DNA from: Parafilimonas sp.
GTDB lineage: Bacteria > Bacteroidota > Bacteroidia > Chitinophagales > Chitinophagaceae
NCBI GenBank assembly: GCA_025927795.1
Contig: JAICKT010000114.1
Span: forward strand, 1 to 11,518
Length of the DNA stretch: 11,518 nt
Direction of reading: 5' to 3'
A program made the translations under genes and the position numbers. Numbering within the stretch: position 1 is the first letter of the stretch; each line of letters starts with the position of its first letter. Below the pieces are notes generated by a model that searched no databases, was not told where the DNA came from, and saw nothing but the letters and a program-made list of their open reading frames with translations. Shown here piece after piece: positions 6,538 through 11,518 of this stretch.

Positions 6538-8322
6538 ATGAAGGAGATAAGGAATTTTTGCATTATTGCGCATATTGATCATGGAAAGAGCACGTTAGCA
6601 GATCGTTTGCTGGAACATACCAAAACTATCAGCGAAAGAGATATGATGGCACAGGTTTTAGATGACATGGATCTTGAACGTGAAAAAGGTATCACTATTA
6701 AAAGTCACGCCATTCAAATGAACTATAATCATAATGGCGAAAAATATATTTTCAATTTAATTGATACACCGGGGCATGTTGATTTTAGTTATGAAGTAAG
6801 CCGTGCGTTGGCTGCATGCGAAGGCGCTTTGCTTTTGGTGGATGCAACACAAGGCATACAGGCGCAAACCATCAGCAATTTGTATTTGGCAATTGATAAT
6901 GATTTGGAGATAATTCCCATCATTAATAAAATTGATATGGATGGCGCGATGATAGCTGAAGTAAAAGACCAGGTAATAGAATTGATTGGCTGCAAAGAAG
7001 ATGAAATTTTATTGGCGAGTGCAAGAAACGGGATTGGAATTGAAGAAATTTTAAATGCAATTGTTGAACGCATACCTGCGCCAACAGGGAATCCTCATGC
7101 GCCTTTACAGGCTCTAATATTTGATAGTGTGTTCAACAGCTTTCGCGGAATTATTGCATACTTCCGTGTGTTCAACGGTTCAATAAAGAAAGATGAAGTG
7201 ATAAAAATAATTTCAACCGGTGAAGAATACCAGGCGGCAGAAGTAGGCACATTAAAATTAGGGTTAGTGCCGAAAAACGAAGTTAAAACCGGTGATGTGG
7301 GATATATTATTACAGGCATAAAAAACGCGAAAGAATTAAAGGTTGGTGATACAATAACTGTGGCATCTAATCCCGGTGAAGCAATAAAAGGTTTTGAAGA
7401 TGTAAAGCCCATGGTGTTTGCAGGAATTTATCCAGTGTCAACAGATGATTTTGCAGAGTTGCGCGAATGCATGGATAAGTTGCAATTAAATGATGCTTCG
7501 CTTACATACGAGCTTGAAACATCACAAGCTTTAGGTTTTGGTTTTCGTTGCGGCTTTCTTGGTTTGCTGCACATGGAAATTGTACAGGAAAGATTAGAAC
7601 GCGAATTCAATCAAACTGTAATTACAACTGTTCCTAACGTAAGCTTTCATGCGTTTACAACACGCGGTGAAAAAATTATTGTAAACAATCCTGCAGAAAT
7701 GCCGGATGCTACAAAGATTGATCATATTGATGAACCATACATTCGTGCACAGGTAATTTCTTTGCCTGAATATATTGGCAACATCATGACGTTATGCTTA
7801 GGCAAGCGCGGCATTCTTATCAATCAATCTTATTTAACTACAACACGAGTTGAGTTAGTTTTTGAAATGCCATTAACGGAAATCGTGTTTGATTTTTATG
7901 ATAAGCTAAAGAGTACAACACGTGGTTATGCTTCTTTTGATTATTCGCCGATCGGTTATCGCGAGGCAGATATTGTGAAGATGGATATTTTATTAAATGG
8001 CGATAAGGTGGATGCATTAAGCGCATTAATTCATCGCAGCCGTGCACAGGATTTTGGAAGAAAGCTTTGTGAGAAATTAAAAGAGCTTGTACCGCGTCAA
8101 CAATTTCAGATTGCCATACAAGCTGCTATCGGTGCAAAAATTATTGCGCGAGAAACCATTAGTGCATTTAGAAAAGATGTTACTGCAAAATGTTATGGCG
8201 GTGATATCAGCCGTAAACGTAAACTCCTCGAAAAACAAAAAGAAGGTAAGAAACGTATGCGCCAAATTGGAAATGTTGAAGTTCCGCAGGAAGCATTCTT
8301 AGCGGTGCTGAAGTTGGATTAG
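6538..8322 (+). CDS. lepA: Elongation factor 4 (back-translocating GTPase LepA)
   Basis: A 594-residue translational GTPase of normal length. G-domain motifs in order: G1 AHIDHGKST (11-19), G2 GITI (51-54), G3 DTPGH (76-80), G4 NKID (130-133) and G5 SAR (about 159-161). Domain II, the EF-G-like domains III and V (FGFRCGFLGLLHMEIVQERL and CLGKRGI are LepA-typical), and the unique C-terminal domain follow, with the basic KEGKKRMRQIGNVEVPQEAF tail of LepA. The factor binds the ribosome, is associated with back-translocation and 30S biogenesis, and helps under ionic or cold stress. The start is ATG 6538 because it gives the family N-terminus MKEIRNFCIIAHIDHGKST; an in-frame TTG nine bases earlier lies inside the -7 element. 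lepA seems to have its own promoter and to be functionally unrelated to the glycosyltransferase before it. A hairpin terminator follows. Confidence 0.98.
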   Translation: MKEIRNFCIIAHIDHGKSTLADRLLEHTKTISERDMMAQVLDDMDLEREKGITIKSHAIQMNYNHNGEKYIFNLIDTPGHVDFSYEVSRALAACEGALLLVDATQGIQAQTISNLYLAIDNDLEIIPIINKIDMDGAMIAEVKDQVIELIGCKEDEILLASARNGIGIEEILNAIVERIPAPTGNPHAPLQALIFDSVFNSFRGIIAYFRVFNGSIKKDEVIKIISTGEEYQAAEVGTLKLGLVPKNEVKTGDVGYIITGIKNAKELKVGDTITVASNPGEAIKGFEDVKPMVFAGIYPVSTDDFAELRECMDKLQLNDASLTYELETSQALGFGFRCGFLGLLHMEIVQERLEREFNQTVITTVPNVSFHAFTTRGEKIIVNNPAEMPDATKIDHIDEPYIRAQVISLPEYIGNIMTLCLGKRGILINQSYLTTTRVELVFEMPLTEIVFDFYDKLKSTTRGYASFDYSPIGYREADIVKMDILLNGDKVDALSALIHRSRAQDFGRKLCEKLKELVPRQQFQIAIQAAIGAKIIARETISAFRKDVTAKCYGGDISRKRKLLEKQKEGKKRMRQIGNVEVPQEAFLAVLKLD

Positions 8323-8335
8323 ATTATAATAAAAA

Positions 8336-8360
8336 TTCCTGCTTATATGCAGGAACTTTT
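8336..8360. terminator. Bidirectional intrinsic terminator between lepA and the TIM-barrel gene
   Basis: TTCCTGC (8336-8342) and GCAGGAA (8349-8355) form a 7-bp stem with loop TTATAT. It is flanked by AAAAA on the left and CTTTT on the right, giving a T-run after the stem on both strands. It lies 13 bp after the lepA stop and 23 bp from the stop of the convergent minus-strand gene, the expected place for a shared terminator. Confidence 0.8.
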
Positions 8361-8383
8361 ACTTCAATAATATTGTATTTATT

Positions 8384-9298
8384 TTAATAACCCCAGCTCT
8401 TCATTGTATCAAAATCTTCTTTCGCACATTCAACAGGTGTTTTACCCTGGTAAGATTCCTGCTCAATGATGAATTGTGTAGTGCCGCCATTCTTTCTTGC
8501 ATAATCAACAATTTCTTTTGTACCAACTATGCCTTTGCCTAAAACAGTACTTTCATAAGGTTCTGCCAATTCACCTTTTGCGGCTTTTATTTCATCTTTC
8601 ACATGCATCAATTCAAATCTGCCGGGATATTTTTTCAAGATTTCAAGCGCTCTTCCACCAGCACCATACATATTGCCAATATCCATTTGCTGTGCAACTA
8701 AATTCGGGTCAGTATTCTTAATAATATAATCATACAAATTTCCATCTCCTACTTTGGTAGTAAATTCAAAGTCATGGTTATGATAGCCGAATTTCATTCC
8801 ATGTGCTTTACATAATTCACCTGATTTATTAAACATTAGCATAAACTTTTTCAGCAAATCCATATCGGTTCTCGCTGCTTCATCCATCCATGGGCTTACA
8901 ACATATTTTTGACCAACCGTCGCAGCATCTTCAACAGTTTTTTTCCAGGCATCAGTAACATCATTTGTTGTATCATCCCAATGTTTCATGGTCATCACAC
9001 AATGCCCGCTTATCATATTCAAATTAAGATCACTCAAAACTTTTTTAAAATCTTCAGGAGTATAACCATAAAATTTCCCATCCACATAATTTGCATGCTC
9101 TACATACCTGTAGCCAATGGCAGATAATTTTTTTAAGGTGCCTGAAGGATCCTTTTGCATATCATCACGAACGCTATATAACTGCAGCCCAAGTCTTTCA
9201 CCAGATGGCTTTGCCATGCTAAAAATTTTATTTGAGACTAAAGCTGTGCCTGCAATTGCAAGAGTACTTTGCTTAATAAATTTTCTTCTTGACTTCAT
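8384..9298 (-). CDS. Tat-exported sugar phosphate isomerase/epimerase-like TIM-barrel protein (paralogue 1)
   Basis: A 304-residue protein of the xylose isomerase-like TIM-barrel family (AP endonuclease 2 / sugar phosphate isomerase-epimerase superfamily). The N-terminus carries a twin-arginine signal, SRRKFIKQ (residues 3-10), then a hydrophobic stretch to about residue 29, so it is probably folded in the cytoplasm with its metal and exported to the periplasm. Barrel features: LGLQLYSVRDDM (36-47), VEH (66-68), SGH (97-99), the family motif YHNH (172-175) followed by DFEF, QMDIGN (204-209), MHVKDE (231-236) and FIIEQE (276-281). The acidic and histidine residues in these strands usually bind a divalent metal; Asp206, His232 and Glu279 are the likely ones. 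The exact sugar substrate is not predictable. It lies 37 bp downstream of a paralogue in the same direction, so they probably share a transcript. No SD is seen. Confidence 0.88.
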   Translation of the reverse strand: MKSRRKFIKQSTLAIAGTALVSNKIFSMAKPSGERLGLQLYSVRDDMQKDPSGTLKKLSAIGYRYVEHANYVDGKFYGYTPEDFKKVLSDLNLNMISGHCVMTMKHWDDTTNDVTDAWKKTVEDAATVGQKYVVSPWMDEAARTDMDLLKKFMLMFNKSGELCKAHGMKFGYHNHDFEFTTKVGDGNLYDYIIKNTDPNLVAQQMDIGNMYGAGGRALEILKKYPGRFELMHVKDEIKAAKGELAEPYESTVLGKGIVGTKEIVDYARKNGGTTQFIIEQESYQGKTPVECAKEDFDTMKSWGY

Positions 9299-9335
9299 AG
9301 GAAATAATATTTATAAATGATTTATTTTTTATGAT

Positions 9336-10244
9336 TTAAAATCCCCATTGTTTCATCGTTGCCAAATCTTCTTTCACACATTCAATAGGAGTTTTATCCT
9401 GGTAAGATTCCTGTTCAATAATAAAAAGCTTTATGCCGGATGAGCGCCCATAATCAACAATATCTTTTACACCAATTACACCTTTTCCTAAAACAGTGCT
9501 TTCATAATCCCTGTTTGCCTGATTGCTTTTTATTTCATCTTTTACATGCATCGCAATAAATCTGCCGTGATACTTTTTCAAATACTCCATTGCTCTTCCA
9601 CCGGGTCCGTACATGTTGCCAATATCAATTTGCTGTGCTACTAAATTTTTATCGGTAGTATCTAAAAGTATATCATATAACCTTTTGTTATTGAGATAAT
9701 GATTGAACTCATAACTTTCACTATGGTAGCCAAATTGAATTCCTGATTTTTTTGCGAGCTCACCTGTTTTATTAAATAAATCCATGTACCATTTATAATC
9801 ATCTTCGCTATTGCAAAGGCTTTCATCAACACCAGGACTAAAAACATATTTCATTCCAACTGCAGCAGCATCTTCGAATGTTTGTTTCCAGTCATCAGTA
9901 AAATCATTTTTTGATTTATCCCATTGTTTTGCGCCAAGGTAACTGTGCCCGCTCACCATATTTAAACCTAAATCATGCAATAACTTTTTAAAATCTTCAG
10001 GTGAAGAGCCATAAAATTTTCCTTTTCTGTAACCTGCATGTTCCACATCTTTATATCCCATCGCAGCTAATTGTTTCAGCGTGCCCGACGGATCTTTTTC
10101 CATATCATCCCGCACCGAATAAAGCTGAACGCCGAGCACATGCGTGCTTGCTCTATTCATAGAAAATATGTTATTTGAAATGAGTACTGCGCCTGCTGCA
10201 GCAAGGCTGCCTTGTTTTAAAAATGTTCTGCGTGATTTGTTCAT
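9336..10244 (-). CDS. Tat-exported sugar phosphate isomerase/epimerase-like TIM-barrel protein (paralogue 2)
   Basis: A 302-residue paralogue of the next gene downstream, alignable along its whole length (shared LYSVRDDM, DPSGTLK, KFYG, PEDFKK, IDIGNMYG, MHVKDEIK, YESTVLGKG and FIIEQESYQ). The Tat signal is SRRTFLKQ (residues 4-11) followed by an Ala-rich hydrophobic stretch. Barrel positions Asp207, His233 and Glu277 correspond to likely metal ligands of the paralogue. It differs at the family motif: YHNH is replaced by Y173-H174-S175-E176, so one histidine is a glutamate. This may alter metal or substrate use. The pair probably arose by tandem duplication and then diverged. The gene sits 81 bp downstream of queG; co-transcription is possible but a functional link is unlikely. 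The substrate is unknown; keto-sugar or inositol-type reactions are known in the wider family. Confidence 0.88.
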   Translation of the reverse strand: MNKSRRTFLKQGSLAAAGAVLISNNIFSMNRASTHVLGVQLYSVRDDMEKDPSGTLKQLAAMGYKDVEHAGYRKGKFYGSSPEDFKKLLHDLGLNMVSGHSYLGAKQWDKSKNDFTDDWKQTFEDAAAVGMKYVFSPGVDESLCNSEDDYKWYMDLFNKTGELAKKSGIQFGYHSESYEFNHYLNNKRLYDILLDTTDKNLVAQQIDIGNMYGPGGRAMEYLKKYHGRFIAMHVKDEIKSNQANRDYESTVLGKGVIGVKDIVDYGRSSGIKLFIIEQESYQDKTPIECVKEDLATMKQWGF

Positions 10245-10325
10245 AAAAATATCGTTAGAAAATGATTGAAGGTTTTAAAAGTAAATAATTGTTTTAAATG
10301 CAACGGGAAAAATATCAATGCACTA

Positions 10326-11264
10326 TTATTGAGATTGTGTTTTGATGAATTTTAAATTGCGTTGTATGCCTTTAAATTTTGTTCGTTTTAAAGGCGAATC
10401 TTTGAATATATTTTTGAATGCTTCTTCAGATAAATTTTCCCATTCAGCAGTTGAAAGATTTAAAATTTCAGGTATAGGTTTAAATGCAATTTCGTTATTT
10501 GGTTTGCTAAAGCGATTCCACGGACAAACATCCTGGCATATATCGCAACCAAACATCCAGTTTTCAAATTTGCCTTTCATTTCATCAGGAATTATTGCAT
10601 CTTTTAATTCAATCGTGAAATAAGAAATGCAACGGCTTCCATTAATTACCTTATTATCAAGAATTGCATTAGTAGGGCAGGAGTCGATACATTTTCTGCA
10701 TGTGCCGCAATAATCTTTTGCAAAAGTGTCATCATACATCAAATCCAAATCAACAATTAATGTAGCTATAAAAAAATAAGAACCTTGTTGCTTGGTAATT
10801 AAATTTCCATTTCTGCCAATCCAACCGGCGCCGCTGCGTGTTGCCCAACTGCGTTCTAAAACAGGTGCACTGTCAACAAAACCTCTTCCGTTTACATCGC
10901 CAATATTTTGTTTTATAAATTGAAGAAGCATGTTTAGTTTTTCCCGAATCACCTGATGGTAATCTTTGCCATAAGCATATTTTGAAATTTTTAGCGCTGT
11001 ATTATTTTGTTGTTCTGATGGAAAATAATTTAGCAATAATGTAATTACACTTTTTGCGCCGGGCACAAGTTTGCATGGGTCAATACGCAAGTCAAAATAA
11101 TTTTCCATGTATTGCATTGCCCCGTGAAAACCTTGCTGCAGCCAGCTTTCAAGGCGGCGTGCATCATCATCCAGCTTTACTGCTTTCGAGGTTCCGCAAT
11201 AATGGAAGCCAAGATTGGCTGAGCATTGTTTTATAAGTCTTGTATATTTTTCCTGGTTGTTCAA
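10326..11264 (-). CDS. queG: Epoxyqueuosine reductase
   Basis: A 312-residue cobalamin-dependent iron-sulfur enzyme that reduces epoxyqueuosine to queuosine at the wobble position of tRNAs for Asp, Asn, His and Tyr, the last step of queuosine synthesis in the cytoplasm. Family features: the DYHQVIREKL block (101-110), VDSAPVLER (130-138) with the probable catalytic Asp131, GWIGRNGNLI (147-156), a first ferredoxin-like motif CGTCRKCIDSCP (186-197), Cys212, and the second motif C240-DIC-QDVCP-W (to 249). All cysteines of two 4Fe-4S clusters seem present. Length fits the short form lacking the C-terminal HEAT extension of the E. coli enzyme. The frame has no ATG near the N-terminus: an in-frame TAG lies 12 bases before the TTG at 11264, and the next Met is at residue 50, inside the conserved domain. 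TTG is therefore the likely start. Confidence 0.95.
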   Translation of the reverse strand: MNNQEKYTRLIKQCSANLGFHYCGTSKAVKLDDDARRLESWLQQGFHGAMQYMENYFDLRIDPCKLVPGAKSVITLLLNYFPSEQQNNTALKISKYAYGKDYHQVIREKLNMLLQFIKQNIGDVNGRGFVDSAPVLERSWATRSGAGWIGRNGNLITKQQGSYFFIATLIVDLDLMYDDTFAKDYCGTCRKCIDSCPTNAILDNKVINGSRCISYFTIELKDAIIPDEMKGKFENWMFGCDICQDVCPWNRFSKPNNEIAFKPIPEILNLSTAEWENLSEEAFKNIFKDSPLKRTKFKGIQRNLKFIKTQSQ

Positions 11265-11271
11265 ACAATAA

Positions 11272-11279
11272 CAAAGCTA
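11272..11279 (-). promoter_or_regulatory. -7 promoter element immediately upstream of queG
   Basis: On the minus strand TAGCTTTG matches the TAnnTTTG consensus exactly and ends seven bases before the TTG start at 11264. As with lepA, transcription would start within a few bases of the initiation codon. No clear -33 element is seen. Confidence 0.45.
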
Positions 11280-11333
11280 AAATTCAGTTTATAAATAATT
11301 TGTATAATTGCATTTTTTTAAAACTAACTACTT

Positions 11334-11456
11334 ATGCTTTTCAACCGAATTACAACTCTGTTCAGTTGTATTATTATTACTGTTTGTACATTTTCACAAA
11401 CTAAAGAACCAAAAATAAAATTTGGAGACATTAAACCGGAGGATTTTAAACGATAA
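11334..11456 (+). CDS. Short exported-protein ORF, possibly the frameshifted start of a longer gene
   Basis: Forty residues from ATG 11334 to TAA 11454-11456. It starts MLFNRITTLFSCIIITVCTF, which reads as a signal peptide with cleavage near SQ (residues 21-22), followed by TKEPKIKFGDIKPEDFKR. The mature start 'KIKFGxxxPEDF' resembles the N-terminal region of exported Bacteroidota proteins with DUF3857/transglutaminase-like domains, but the match is from memory and short. After the stop, the +1 frame stays open to the window end (KRLFDIEYPYSFHYIDSIEI from 11455), so a frameshift around 11448-11456 may have split a longer gene. It is divergent from queG. TATAATTG at 11303-11310 differs by one base from the -7 consensus. 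Function is not assigned. Confidence 0.45.
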   Translation: MLFNRITTLFSCIIITVCTFSQTKEPKIKFGDIKPEDFKR

Positions 11457-11518
11457 GCGCCTTTTTGATATAGAGTATCCTTACTCATTTCACTACATAG
11501 ATTCAATTGAAATAAAAA

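Noticed and set aside
7095..7412. 105-residue minus-strand ORF inside lepA
   Set aside because: Antisense shadow of a conserved GTPase coding region, with no family features.
10342..10623. 93-residue plus-strand ORF at the 3' end of queG
   Set aside because: Antisense to the well-supported queG reading frame, including its second cluster motif. No independent support.
1..11518. CRISPR array, tRNA/rRNA gene, IS element or prophage
   Set aside because: No regularly spaced repeats, no cloverleaf or rRNA-like sequence, and no transposase, integrase or phage gene was seen on either strand.

Overview
The window is AT-rich, housekeeping-type chromosome from a member of the Bacteroidota, most likely the Chitinophagaceae or a close relative. 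Several things point there: the variant GlmU-like family typical of this phylum, TAnnTTTG promoter elements, no Shine-Dalgarno sequences at the starts, Tat-exported sugar isomerase/epimerase-like TIM-barrel proteins, and short palindromic intergenic repeats. The family placement is inference; no search was run. I see no phage, plasmid, IS, CRISPR or RNA gene.

Layout. At the left edge (1-218, minus) lies the N-terminal part of succinyl-CoA synthetase alpha (sucD). It is followed by a minus-strand serine beta-lactamase-like lipoprotein (440-1606). Across a divergent intergenic region with a strong hairpin, the plus strand carries an alternative GlmU-like sugar nucleotidyl/acetyl-transferase (1801-2982), triosephosphate isomerase (3078-3839), a Wzx/MATE-like polysaccharide flippase (4021-5331), a GT4 glycosyltransferase that overlaps it by 4 bp and is split by a +1 frameshift in a run of ten T (5328-6498), and lepA/EF4 (6538-8322). 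A probable bidirectional terminator (8336-8355) separates lepA from a minus-strand group: two tandem Tat-exported TIM-barrel paralogues (8384-9298 and 9336-10244) preceded by queG (10326-11264). At the right edge a short plus-strand exported-protein ORF (11334-11456) may be the start of a longer, frameshifted gene.

How the genes work together. tpiA and sucD are central carbon metabolism; lepA and queG serve translation and tRNA modification. The GlmU-like enzyme (UDP-GlcNAc supply), the flippase and the glycosyltransferase fit cell-surface polysaccharide synthesis. The two TIM-barrel proteins probably act on sugars in the periplasm.

I found no convincing new multi-gene system. The most notable signals are the T10 frameshift in the glycosyltransferase, four intergenic palindromic or repeat-like elements (one supplies the glycosyltransferase stop codon), the diverged tandem paralogues, and perfect -7 promoter elements only 6-7 nt upstream of the lepA and queG start codons, suggesting nearly leaderless mRNAs.
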